From: Miltoncostaea sp963703045 | GTDB taxonomy: Bacteria > Actinomycetota > Thermoleophilia > Miltoncostaeales > Miltoncostaeaceae | DNA: 64,000 bases | NCBI GenBank assembly: GCA_963703045.1 | Contig: OY969782.1 | Span: 186,001 to 250,000, forward strand | Reading direction: 5' to 3' | Shown here: one piece after another, positions 34,482 to 43,335 of the stretch | How positions within the stretch are numbered: position 1 is the stretch's first letter | Layout: each line of letters starts with the position of its first letter | The notes under the pieces: model-generated | Told to the model about the DNA's origin: nothing | Databases searched by the model: none | Seen by the model: the letters and a program-made list of their open reading frames with translations, nothing else | Made by a program: the position numbers and the translations under genes

Positions 34482-36479
34482 GTGCCCCTCTTCCACAAAG
34501 GGCCGGCCCCCCGCGCCGGGGCGCCGGAGCCGATGACCTCCGCGCCCGCGCGCCCCGCGGCGCGCCCCGGGGCGGCCGTCGTGGTGGGCTCGCCCGCTCC
34601 GCCCGGCGCGGTCGCGCCGTCCGCGCCCGCGCTGCCGGCCGGGCCCGCGCGCCCGGCGCCCCCGCTCGCCCGGCCGCCGTCCGCGCCGCGCCGATCGACG
34701 CCCGCACCCGCCGGGGCGCCCGGCTCCGTCGCGGCCGTCCCCGCGCGGGCGGCCGTCGTCTCCGGTCCACCGGCGCTGCGCGGGGCGCCGTCGCGCATCC
34801 CCGCCGGCGAGCCGCTCGGGCAGGTGATGGTGCGGATGGGCATGCTCTCGCCCGCCGACCTCGAGGCGGCGCTCGTGCGCCAGCGCGACGACGGCCGTCA
34901 GCTCGGGGATCTGCTGGTCGCCGAGGAGAAGATCACCGTCGACCAGCTCGCCCGCGCCATGGCCGCGCGGATGGGCGTCGCCTTCTTCACCCTGGCCGAC
35001 GGCGTCGACCCGTCGGTGGGGCGCCTGCTCGACGAGAAGAGCGCGCGCCGCTACCAGGCGGTGCCCGTGCGTCGCGAGCCCGACGGCAGCCTGCTGGTGG
35101 CGATGGCCGACCCGTCCAACGTCTTCGCCATCGACGACCTGCGCATCCTCACGCGCCACGAGATCCGCCCGGCGCTGGCCACCCCGGCCGAGATCCAGAG
35201 CCTGCTCGGCCAGACCTCGCGCCTCGACGCGGTCGTCGCCGACCTGGTGGAGGAGAGCGGGGGCCTCGACGACCCGGTCGCGGCGGCCGACATCGCCGAC
35301 GCCTCCGAGGACGCCCCGGTGGTGCGGCTGGTCAACTCGCTGATCGCCCGGGCGGTCGACGAGCGCGCATCCGACATCCACTTCGAGCCCCAGGCCAAGG
35401 AGATGGCCGTGCGATACCGGGTGGACGGGGTGCTGCGCACCGTCACCTCGGTGCCGTTCCGGCTGGCGATCGGCGTGGCGAGCCGGGTCAAGATCATGGC
35501 CGACCTCGACATCGCCGAGCGGCGCGTGCCCCAGGACGGCCGGGTCGGCCTGACGGTGGGCGGGCGGCCGCTCGACCTGCGGGTCGCCACGCTGCCGACG
35601 GTCTACGGCGAGAAGATCGTCATGCGCATCCTCGACAAGAGCAACGTGCTGATGCGCCTGGCCGAGCTGGGCTTCACGAAGGACGTGCTCGCCAAGTTCG
35701 AGTCGTGCTACCAGCGCCCCTACGGCGCGGTGCTCGTGACCGGCCCGACCGGCTCGGGCAAGTCCACGAGCCTCTACGGCGCGCTCAACCAGCTCAACTC
35801 CACCGCGAAGAACATCATCACGGTGGAGGACCCGGTCGAGTACCGCCTGACCGGTATCAACCAGGTGCAGGTCAACCCGAAGGCCGGCCTCACCTTCGCC
35901 GCCGGCCTCCGCTCGATCCTGCGGTGCGACCCCGACATCGTGATGATCGGCGAGGTGCGCGACCGCGAGACGGCCCAGATCGCGGTCGAGTCGGCGCTCA
36001 CCGGTCACATGGTGCTGGCGACCCTCCACACCAACGACGCGGCGGGCGCCCTGACCCGCCTCGCCGAGATGGGGGTGGAGCCGTTCCTGTCGGCCAGCGC
36101 CGTGGTGGGCATCCTCGCCCAGCGGCTGGCGCGGCGCCTGTGCAGCCACTGCAAGGAGCCGGTGACGATCCCGCTCGCGCGGCTGCGCGAGCTGATGGAT
36201 CTCTCCCACCTGCCGCCGAACGTGCCCGACCCGGCCCCGGTCTTCCGGCCCCGGGGCTGCGCGCGCTGCCAGAGCACCGGCTATCACGGCCGCGTGGGCG
36301 TGTACGAGATGCTCGTCATGAGCGAGACGCTCGAGCGCATGGTGGTGGGCGGCGCGTCGTCCGACGAGATCACCCGGCAGGCGCGCGCCGAGGGCATGCG
36401 AACGCTGCGCGAGGACGGTCTGCTCAAGGTGCTCTCCGGTCACACGAGCATCGAGGAGATCGCACGTGCCGTCGGCTGA
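34482..36479 (+). CDS. pilB: Type IV pilus assembly ATPase PilB
   Basis: A 665-aa secretion/pilus ATPase. An Ala/Pro-rich disordered tail of about 100 residues precedes the GspE N-terminal domain (QVMVRMGMLSPADLEAALV). The ATPase core has Walker A GPTGSGKSTS (about residue 421), the Asp box TVEDPVEYRL, Walker B (DPDIVMIGEVRDRETAQ) and the His box TLHTNDAAGAL. A four-Cys zinc site (LCSHC near residue 554, CARC near 593) is typical of PilB. It powers pilus extension at the inner membrane. Start GTG 34482 is followed by a 20-residue basic/Pro-rich leader; internal starts are possible. Confidence 0.93.
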   Translation: MPLFHKGPAPRAGAPEPMTSAPARPAARPGAAVVVGSPAPPGAVAPSAPALPAGPARPAPPLARPPSAPRRSTPAPAGAPGSVAAVPARAAVVSGPPALRGAPSRIPAGEPLGQVMVRMGMLSPADLEAALVRQRDDGRQLGDLLVAEEKITVDQLARAMAARMGVAFFTLADGVDPSVGRLLDEKSARRYQAVPVRREPDGSLLVAMADPSNVFAIDDLRILTRHEIRPALATPAEIQSLLGQTSRLDAVVADLVEESGGLDDPVAAADIADASEDAPVVRLVNSLIARAVDERASDIHFEPQAKEMAVRYRVDGVLRTVTSVPFRLAIGVASRVKIMADLDIAERRVPQDGRVGLTVGGRPLDLRVATLPTVYGEKIVMRILDKSNVLMRLAELGFTKDVLAKFESCYQRPYGAVLVTGPTGSGKSTSLYGALNQLNSTAKNIITVEDPVEYRLTGINQVQVNPKAGLTFAAGLRSILRCDPDIVMIGEVRDRETAQIAVESALTGHMVLATLHTNDAAGALTRLAEMGVEPFLSASAVVGILAQRLARRLCSHCKEPVTIPLARLRELMDLSHLPPNVPDPAPVFRPRGCARCQSTGYHGRVGVYEMLVMSETLERMVVGGASSDEITRQARAEGMRTLREDGLLKVLSGHTSIEEIARAVG

Positions 36480-36494
36480 TCGGGAGCGGGCGGA

Positions 36495-36535
36495 AAGGTT
36501 CAGCCGGGCCGATCGGCGGTCGATAGATCGGAAGA
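36495..36535 (+). promoter_or_regulatory. Candidate pilus promoter upstream of pilT
   Basis: TTCAG followed by about 16 nt and GTCGATAGATCGG, resembling the element before pilB. Located 55-90 bp upstream of the pilT start. Confidence 0.25.
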
Positions 36536-36587
36536 CCCGGGGCGTCGCCCCGATCCCCCTGCCCCCCGCACGCCACGGACGGTGACC

Positions 36588-37655
36588 ATGGTCGATTTCG
36601 CCGAGCTCATCACGAACGTGATCGCCAGCGGTGCGAGTGACCTGCACCTGTCGGTCGGAGCGCCGCCCGTGATGCGCCTCAACGGTGAGCTCGTCCGCCT
36701 CGGCGACACCCCACTGACCTCGCAGGAGACGCGCGAGCTCGTCTACGGGCTGCTCAACCAGGACCAGCGCCAGCGGCTCGAGACCGACCTGGAGCTCGAC
36801 CTCTCGTACGCGGTGCCGGGCAAGATCCGGTTCCGCGTCAACGCCTACTACCAGCGCGCCGCGCTGGGGGCGGCGTTCCGCGTGGTGCCCACCGGCCTCA
36901 AGACGCTCGAGGAGCTCAGCCTCCCCGCGTCGCTGCGCGACTGGACCACCAAGCCGCGCGGCCTCGTGCTCGTCACCGGCCCGACGGGCTCGGGCAAGTC
37001 GACGACGCTGGCCTCGCTCATCAACGAGATCAACGAGCGCCGCTCGTGCCACATCATGACCGTCGAGGACCCGATCGAGTTCCTGCACCGCCACAAGCGC
37101 TCGATGATCAACCAGCGCGAGGTGGGGGCCGACACGCACAGCTTCGCCAACGCGCTGCGAAGCGTGCTGCGCCAGGACCCCGACGTGATCCTGGTCGGCG
37201 AGATGCGCGACCTCGAGACGATGCAGATCGCGATCACGGCGGCCGAGACCGGCCACCTCGTCTTCGCCACCCTGCACACGTCGGACGCGCCGCAGACGAT
37301 CGACCGCGTGATCGACGTCTTCCCGCCGCACCAGCAGGAGCAGGTGCGGATCATGCTCGCCAACGGCCTGCAGGGCGTGTGCTGCCAGCAGCTCGTACCG
37401 ACGATCTCGGGCAGCCGCGCGGTGGCCTGCGAGGTGCTCATGCCGACGCCGGCCGTCCGCAACCTCATCCGCGAGGGCAAGACCCACCAGATCTACTCGG
37501 TCATGCAGACCGGGTCGTCGTTCGGCATGCAGACGATGGACGCGACCCTCGCGAGCCTCGTGCGACAGGGGATCATCAGCATGGACATGGCGGTCGAGCG
37601 CGCCGGCCACCCCGACGAGCTGCGGCGCCTGCTCGGGCTGGTGAAGGCCGCGTGA
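36588..37655 (+). CDS. pilT: Pilus retraction ATPase PilT
   Basis: A 355-aa ATPase. N-terminal PAS-like domain with DLHLSVGAPPVMRLNGEL; Walker A GPTGSGKST (about residue 131); TVEDPIEFLH; Walker B DPDVILVGEMRD; His box TLHTSDAPQTIDR; and the AIRNLIRE-like end motif as AVRNLIREGKTHQI. It drives pilus retraction (twitching or DNA uptake). No zinc site, as usual for PilT. A GTG at 36582 is an alternative start. Overlaps pilC by GTGA. Confidence 0.95.
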   Translation: MVDFAELITNVIASGASDLHLSVGAPPVMRLNGELVRLGDTPLTSQETRELVYGLLNQDQRQRLETDLELDLSYAVPGKIRFRVNAYYQRAALGAAFRVVPTGLKTLEELSLPASLRDWTTKPRGLVLVTGPTGSGKSTTLASLINEINERRSCHIMTVEDPIEFLHRHKRSMINQREVGADTHSFANALRSVLRQDPDVILVGEMRDLETMQIAITAAETGHLVFATLHTSDAPQTIDRVIDVFPPHQQEQVRIMLANGLQGVCCQQLVPTISGSRAVACEVLMPTPAVRNLIREGKTHQIYSVMQTGSSFGMQTMDATLASLVRQGIISMDMAVERAGHPDELRRLLGLVKAA

Positions 37656-38869
37656 GCGCCACCTACGTCTACAAGGCGCTCGACCGCGCCGGCGGCTCGC
37701 TGTCGGGCGAGATCGCCGGTGACTCGAAGGCCGCCGTCGCCGCCCAGCTGCGCATGCGCGGCCTCACCGTGGTCAACGTCGACCAGAAGGCGACCACCCC
37801 GACGGTCGAGGAGCTGCTCGACCGCTACCGCGGGCTCAAGGCGCGCCACGTCACCGTCATGGCACGCCAGCTGGCCACGATGATCGCGAGCGGCCTCTCG
37901 CTGCTGCGGGCGCTCTACGTGCTCGAGGAGCAGACCGAGGCCCCCAAGCTCAAGCACGCGATCATGTCGGTGCGGCAGGACGTCGAGGCCGGCCTCGCGC
38001 TCTCGCAGGCGATGGGCAAGCACCCCAAGGTCTTCAACGACCTGTTCGTCGCGATGGTGCGCGCCGGCGAGTCCGGCGGCAACCTGGAGGAGGTGCTCGA
38101 GCGGGTCGCCATCCAGCTCGAGAAGGACGACCACCTCAAGCGCACGGTCAAGTCGGCGATGGTCTATCCGGTGCTGATCGGCGTCTTCGCCACCTTCGTG
38201 CTCATCGGCATGATCCTCTTCATCATCCCGATCTTCGCCGACATGTTCACCGACCTCGGCGGCGAGCTGCCGGCGCTGACCCAGTTCATGATCACGCTGT
38301 CCGACGCCATGCGCAGCTACTGGTACCTGCTCTTCATCGTGCCGGTGGGCGTCGCCTTCGCGTTCAAGAAGTGGAGGGCGACCGATCGCGGCGGCTTCCT
38401 CTGGGACACCATCAAGCTGCGCCTCCCGATGCGCATCGGCGACATCGTGCGCAAGATCGCGGTGGCCCGCTTCGCCCGCACCCTCGGCACCCTGACGGCC
38501 TCCGGCGTCCCCATCCTGCAGGCCCTCGACATCACCGCCCGCACCGCCGGCAACCGGGTCATCTCCGACCCGATGGCCGAGGTGGCCGAGCGGGTCCGCG
38601 AGGGGCAGCCCCTGGCGACCCCGCTGGCGCGCACCGGCGTGTTCCCGGTGATGGTCACGCAGATGCTGTCGGTGGGCGAGGAGACCGGCGCCGTGGACCG
38701 CATGCTCCACAAGCTGGCCGACTTCTACGACGACGAGGTCGCGACGGCGCTCAAGTCGCTCACCTCGATCATCGAGCCCCTCATGATGATCGGCGTCGGC
38801 GTGATCGTCGGCATCGTCGTGATCTCGATGTACATGCCGATGTTCAAGATCTTCGAGCTGGTGCAGTAG
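37652..38869 (+). CDS. pilC: Type IV pilus inner-membrane platform protein PilC
   Basis: A 405-aa membrane protein with the two GspF/PilC domains: residues about 65-190 (ARQLATMIASGLSLLRALYV) and 270-395 (VARFARTLGTLTASGVPILQAL), separated and followed by transmembrane helices (VLIGVFATFVLIGMILFIIP; GVGVIVGIVVISMYMPMF). Signature GEESG/ETGAVDRML is present. It forms the platform on which PilB and PilT act. Translationally coupled to pilT. No pilin, prepilin peptidase or secretin-like gene follows. Confidence 0.94.
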   Translation: MSATYVYKALDRAGGSLSGEIAGDSKAAVAAQLRMRGLTVVNVDQKATTPTVEELLDRYRGLKARHVTVMARQLATMIASGLSLLRALYVLEEQTEAPKLKHAIMSVRQDVEAGLALSQAMGKHPKVFNDLFVAMVRAGESGGNLEEVLERVAIQLEKDDHLKRTVKSAMVYPVLIGVFATFVLIGMILFIIPIFADMFTDLGGELPALTQFMITLSDAMRSYWYLLFIVPVGVAFAFKKWRATDRGGFLWDTIKLRLPMRIGDIVRKIAVARFARTLGTLTASGVPILQALDITARTAGNRVISDPMAEVAERVREGQPLATPLARTGVFPVMVTQMLSVGEETGAVDRMLHKLADFYDDEVATALKSLTSIIEPLMMIGVGVIVGIVVISMYMPMFKIFELVQ

Positions 38870-38889
38870 GGCGCCCGTTCCCCCGCGCA

Positions 38890-38924
38890 CCCCCGCGTCT
38901 CCGGACCCGGGCGGTACGCGGGGG
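38890..38924 (+). terminator. Hairpin after pilC
   Basis: CCCCCGCGT (38890-38898) pairs perfectly with ACGCGGGGG (38916-38924). No U-run; the likely terminator of the pil operon. Confidence 0.45.
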
Positions 38925-38974
38925 ACGCGGCCACGCCGGGCGTGGCGCGATCGGATGGGGCCGTCCGGGGGAAG

Positions 38975-39960
38975 ATGGTCGTCGTGGACCACTTCGACCG
39001 ACTCCCGGCCGACGCGCGGGCGTCCCTGCGGCGCGCGCCGTTGCCCGGGGCCGTGGTGCCGATGGCCGCGACCCTCACCCGGGAGCGCTTCTCGGATCCG
39101 GCGTGGATCTTCGAGCGCAAGCTCGACGGCATCCGCTGCGTCGCGATCGTCGGTGGGGGGGAGGTGCGCCTGTGGTCGCGCAACGGCCGGCCCCTCGATG
39201 CGCGCTTCCCCCGCATCGCCGCCGCGCTCGCGTCGGCTGCCGCGGCCGACCTCGTGGTCGATGGCGAGGTGGTCGCGTTCGAGGGCGCCCGCACGAGCTT
39301 CGCCGCCCTGCAGGGGCGCGGTGGGCGGCCGGCGCAGCCGTTCCTCTACCTGTTCGACGTGCTGCACCTCGACGGGTTCGACACGACCGCCCTGCCGCTG
39401 CGGGCGCGCAAGGCGCCTGCTGCGCCGCGCGGTCGCGGGTCGGCGGGCCGATCCGCCGGGTACCGCACCGCAACGCGGACGGCGAGGCGTTCTTCGCCGA
39501 GGCATGCCGCGCGGGCTGGGAGGGGCTGGTGGCCAAGCGCGCCGATGCGCCGTACGTCCACGGGCGCTCGCGCGACTGGTTGAAGTTCCCGTGCGGGGCC
39601 GAGCAGGAGCTGGTGATCGGCGGCTTCACCGCGCCGCGCGGGGCCCGCAGCGACCTCGGCGCCCTGCTCCTCGGGCACGTCGCCGACGGGGCGCTGCGCT
39701 ACGCCGGCAAGGTCGGCACCGGCTTCACACGGGAGGCCCTGCGCGACCTGGCGGCGCTGCTGGCGCCGCTGCGCCGCGATGACAGCCCCTTCGCCGACGC
39801 TCCCCGGTTGCGCGACGCGACCTGGGTCGCGCCCCGCCTCGTCGCGCAGATCGGCTTCACGGAGTGGACCCGCGACGGCCGTCTGCGGCATCCCCGGTTC
39901 CTCGGGCTCCGCGACGACAAGGCCCCGGAGGAGGTGGTGCGCGAGTGGCCGATTCCGTGA
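38975..39960 (+). pseudogene. ATP-dependent DNA ligase, frame disrupted near 39.4 kb
   Basis: Homologous to LigD/LigC-type ATP-dependent ligases. The adenylation Lys is in ERKLDGIRC (about residue 49), then WSRNGRPLDARFP, VVDGEVVAF and FDVLHLDG in one frame. After LPLRARKA (about 39410) the match continues in a different frame: GWEGLVAKRADAPYVHGRSR, WLKFPC and the OB-fold segment to EVVREWPIP. Two single-base removals near 39410 and 39440 restore one protein. The ATG 38975 has a G-rich site; GTG 38942 is an alternative. The end overlaps the LigD-like polymerase gene by 16 bp. Likely intact in the organism and broken by sequence error. Confidence 0.75.
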
Positions 39961-40862
39961 GGGTCGGGCGGCGGACGATCCCGATCAGCCACGCCGACCG
40001 CGTGATCTTCCCCGACGACGGGCTGACGAAGCTGGACATCGCCCGCCACTACGCCGACGTCGCCCCGGTGATGGGCCCGCACGTCCGCGGTCGCCCGCTC
40101 GCGCTGCAGAGCTTCCCGCAGGGGATATCCGGCGACGGCTACTTCGTGAAGAACGCCCCGCGCCACTTCCCGGGCTGGATCGTCACGGCGGAGGTGCCCA
40201 AACGCGAGGGAGGCACGGTCAACCACGTCCTGGCCGACGCCGCCGGCACGCTCGTCTACCTGGCGGGGCAGAACGTGATCACGCCCCACGTGTGGACGAG
40301 CCGTGCCGATCGCCTGGAGCGGCCCGACCGCCTCGTGTTCGATCTCGATCCCGCGACGCGGCGGTTCGACGAGGTGCGCGCGGCCGCCCGGCGCCTCGGC
40401 GAGCTGCTGCGCGGCATCGGCCTCGCGCCGTTCGTCATGACCACCGGTTCGCGCGGCCTGCACGTGGTCGTGCCGCTGCGCCGCACCGCCGACTTCGGTC
40501 CGGTCCACGCGTTCGCCCGCGACGTGGCCGCCGCCCTGGTCGCCCTCGACCCCGACCGCCTGACGACCGAGTTCCGCCGCGAGAACCGAGGCGAGCGGAT
40601 CTTCGTCGACGTCAACCGGACCGCGTACGGGCAGCACGCGGTCGCCCCGTACGCCGTGCGTCCCCTGCCGACCGCCCCGGTGGCGACCCCCCTGCGCTGG
40701 GAGGAGCTCGACGACGAGGCCCTGGATCCGCGTGGCTGGACCGTGCGCACCATCGGGCGGCGGCTCGCCGCGGGCGGCGACCCCTGGAGCGACATCGCGG
40801 CGCACGCGCACGACATCCGCCCGGCGGCCCGCGCCCTGGGGCGCCTCGACCGGCAGGGGTAG
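39945..40862 (+). CDS. LigD-type DNA polymerase/primase domain protein
   Basis: A 305-aa stand-alone polymerase domain of the archaeo-eukaryotic primase fold, as in LigD of bacterial non-homologous end joining. Visible motifs: ADRVIFPDDGLTKLDIARHY, YFVKNAPRHFPGW, LVFDLDPA (metal-binding Asp pair), VMTTGSRGLHVVVPL and DVNRTAYGQHAVAPYAVR. The family fills gaps and adds nucleotides at double-strand breaks. The GTG 39945 start has a GGAGG site and lies inside the ligase end, so ligase and polymerase are coupled. No Ku gene lies in the window. Confidence 0.9.
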   Translation: MADSVRVGRRTIPISHADRVIFPDDGLTKLDIARHYADVAPVMGPHVRGRPLALQSFPQGISGDGYFVKNAPRHFPGWIVTAEVPKREGGTVNHVLADAAGTLVYLAGQNVITPHVWTSRADRLERPDRLVFDLDPATRRFDEVRAAARRLGELLRGIGLAPFVMTTGSRGLHVVVPLRRTADFGPVHAFARDVAAALVALDPDRLTTEFRRENRGERIFVDVNRTAYGQHAVAPYAVRPLPTAPVATPLRWEELDDEALDPRGWTVRTIGRRLAAGGDPWSDIAAHAHDIRPAARALGRLDRQG

Positions 40863-40940
40863 AGGCGGGGCGCCCGCGGGCGTCCGCCGCGGGGCGTGCC
40901 ACACTCCTCCGACCGCGCGGTCACCCGGACCGTCGACGAG

Positions 40941-42653
40941 ATGAGGACACGATCACGGACGCGACCGACGAGAGGACCGGCTTCGCCGACCTCGGCCTGC
41001 GCGCCGAGCTGCTCGGCGCGCTCGACCGGCCTCGGCTACGAGGAGCCCACGCCCGATCCAGCGCGAGGCGATCCCGCCACTGCTCGCGGGGCGCGACCTG
41101 CTCGGGCAGGCCGCGACCGGCACGGGCAAGACGGCCGCGTTCGCGCTGCCGCTCCTCGAGCGCATCGCCGGCGAGCCGGGCGGCGGCGGCGCCGGCCGCC
41201 CTCGTGCTCGTGCCGACCCGCGAGCTGGCGATGCAGGTGTCCGAGGCGATCCACCGTACGGACGCGACGCTCGGCGCCCGCGTGCTGCCGATCTACGGCG
41301 GCCAGCCGATCGGCCGCCAGCTGCAGGCGCTCGAGCGCGGGCGTCGACGTCGTCGTGGCCACCCCCGGGCGCGCGCTCGACCACATCGGGCGGGGCACGC
41401 TGCGCGCTCGACCGGCTCGAGCACGGTCGTGCTCGACGAGGCCGACGAGATGCTCGACATGGGCTTCGCCGAGGACATCGACGCGATCCTCGCGGCGACG
41501 CCCCGCCGGCGCGCCAGACGGTGCTCTTCTCGGCCACGATGCCCGCCGCGCATCAACGCGATCGCCCGCCGCCACCTGCGCGACCCCGTCCGCATCCAGA
41601 TCGTCGAGGAGCGCCGGCGCGGCGGGCGAGGCGCCGCTCGTGCGCCAGAGCGCCTACGTCGTCGCCGCGCGCCCACAAGGCCGCGGCGCTCGGCCGCGTG
41701 CTCGACGTCGAGGCGCCCGACCGCGGCGATCGTCTTCTGCCGCACGCGCATCGAGGTCGACCAGCTCACCGAGACGCTCAACGGGCGCGGCTACCGGGCC
41801 GAGGCGCTCCACGGCGGCATGAGCCAGGAGCAGCGCGACCGGGTGATGAGCCGCCTGCGCTCCGGCACCGCCGACCTGCTCGTCGCGACCGACGTCGCCG
41901 CCCGCGGCCTCGACATCGACCAGCTCACCCACGTCGTCAACTACGACGTGCCCTCGGCGCCCGAGTCGTACGTGCACCGCATCGGCCGCGTCGGACGGGC
42001 CGGGCCGCGAGGGCGTCGCGATCACGCTGGCCGAGCCGCGCGAGCACCGCCTGCTCAAGAACATCGAGCGCGTCACCGGCCAGCGCATCCACGATCGAGA
42101 AGGTGCCGACCGTCGCCGACCTGCGCGCCCGCCGGCTGGAGCTGACGCGGGCGACGCTGCGCGAGGCGATCCTCGAGCGAGCGAGCTCGACCGCTTCCGC
42201 GTCGTCGTCGAGACGCTCGCCGACGAGTTCGACGTCATGGAGGTCGCGCTCGCCGCCGTGAAGCTGGCCCACGACGCGGTCGGCGGCCCGGAGGACGAGC
42301 AGGAGATCCCGGAGGTCGCGCCCCGGCCGGAGCGCCCCGCGCGCGACCGGGCCGCCGCCCCGGGGCCGCGGGGGGCGCCACGCACCCCGCCCCGCGGGCG
42401 CACCGGCGGCGGCCCCACCACGCGCGTGTTCGTGGGGGCCGGGCGCAGCGCCGGCATCCGCCCGCAGGACCTGGTGGGGGCGGTCACGGGGGAGTCGGCG
42501 CTGGCCGGGCGCGACGTCGGGGCGATCGAGATCTTCGACCGGTTCTCGCTCGTCGAGGTGCCCCTGGCATCGGCCGACGACGTCGTCGTCGCCCTCAAGG
42601 GCAGCACGATCAAGGGCAGGAAGGTGACGATCCGTCGCGAGCGCGAGGGGTGA
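40941..42653 (+). pseudogene. DEAD-box RNA helicase (DeaD/CsdA-like), many frame breaks
   Basis: All helicase blocks are recognisable but spread over three frames: GLGYEEPTP, TGTGKTAAFALPLLE, VLVPTRELAMQV, VVVATPGRALDHIGRG, VVLDEADEMLDMGF, QTVLFSATMP, AIVFCRTRIEVDQL, HGGMSQEQRDR, DVAARGLDIDQL, VHRIGRVGRAG, ending in a DbpA/CsdA-type RNA-binding domain (TRVFVGAGRSAGIRP to RREREG). I count about 13-14 frame changes between 41.02 and 42.18 kb, nearly all fixed by deleting one base. Residues between breaks are undamaged. The family unwinds RNA in ribosome assembly and cold adaptation. The 5' end is uncertain (ATG 40941 is out of frame with the first block). Confidence 0.8.
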
Positions 42654-42661
42654 CGCGCCGC

Positions 42662-42698
42662 GAGCCCCCCGCCGCGGCGCGGTCGCGCCGGGGGGCTC
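42662..42698. terminator. Hairpin between convergent helicase and BON genes
   Basis: GAGCCCCCC (42662-42670) pairs with GGGGGGCTC (42690-42698) around a GC-rich loop. Likely bidirectional terminator. Confidence 0.5.
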
Positions 42699-42722
42699 CT
42701 CGGGGCGCGCCGCCCCCCGCTC

Positions 42723-43142
42723 TCACGTGGTGCGGCCCGGGGGGGAGGCGCCCGGGGCGTGCAGCAGGTTCTCGACCCGCACCACGCCCTCGACGGCGCC
42801 GATGCGCACAGGCAGGTCGTCGATGAGGCCCGGGTCGACCTGGCCGCGCACGGTGATGACCCCGCCGGCCACGTCGAGCACGATGTCCCCCTTCGGCAGG
42901 GTCGCGTCGCGGAAGAGCAGGGACTCCACGCGGGCGAGCAGGCGGGCGTCATCGGGGGATCCCCCGCCCACCTCGAGCGGGTCGCCGCCGCGCGGGCCGT
43001 CGTACTCGAGGCGCCCGCCGTCGCCGGCGTCGCCGGCCGGTGTCGTCCACGGCAGCGAGACGGTCGCGCCGCGCCGGCGCAGGTAGGCGGCGAGGGCGCC
43101 GACGACGGCGCCCAGCGCGAGCAGCCGCATCGCCGTCCTCAT
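42723..43142 (-). CDS. BON domain protein with N-terminal membrane helix
   Basis: A 139-aa protein. A hydrophobic N-terminal helix (LLALGAVVGALAAYL) is followed by a linker and a BON domain (LLARVESLLFRD, GDIVLDVAGGVITVRGQVD, VEGVVRVENLLHAPG). BON domains bind phospholipid at the envelope and occur in osmotic-stress proteins. ATG 43142 overlaps the stop of a 43-aa proline-rich ORF (ATGA). Confidence 0.75.
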   Translation of the reverse strand: MRTAMRLLALGAVVGALAAYLRRRGATVSLPWTTPAGDAGDGGRLEYDGPRGGDPLEVGGGSPDDARLLARVESLLFRDATLPKGDIVLDVAGGVITVRGQVDPGLIDDLPVRIGAVEGVVRVENLLHAPGASPPGRTT

Positions 43143-43270
43143 GGCGTCACGCCCCGGGCGGCGCCGGAGGGCGGTGGCGTCCCACCCGGCGGCACGCCCG
43201 GCGTGGGGTCGGGGTGCGGCGGCAGCGGAGTGGGGGTGGGCGGCGGGTGCCCGGGGGGGCGTTCGCTCAT
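43139..43270 (-). CDS. 43-aa proline-rich small protein, unknown
   Basis: A short ORF opening MSERPPGHPPPTPTPLPP; 20 of 43 residues are proline. ATG 43270 has a near-perfect GAGGAGGT ribosome-binding site 4-5 nt upstream, and the stop overlaps the BON gene start by ATGA. The good translation signals suggest a real gene or a leader peptide that couples to the BON gene; consecutive prolines (PPP) could stall ribosomes without EF-P. No homolog known to me. Confidence 0.45.
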   Translation of the reverse strand: MSERPPGHPPPTPTPLPPHPDPTPGVPPGGTPPPSGAARGVTP

Positions 43271-43335
43271 GGTGACCTCCTCGTCGCCGGGGGATACCCC
43301 GAGGAGCCGGAGTTCTCACCCCGGCCCCGCCGAGA

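Noticed and set aside
41020..42185. Programmed frameshifting in the helicase
   Set aside because: Programmed events need one slippery site and structure, not a dozen steps in one gene; sequence error or decay is simpler.
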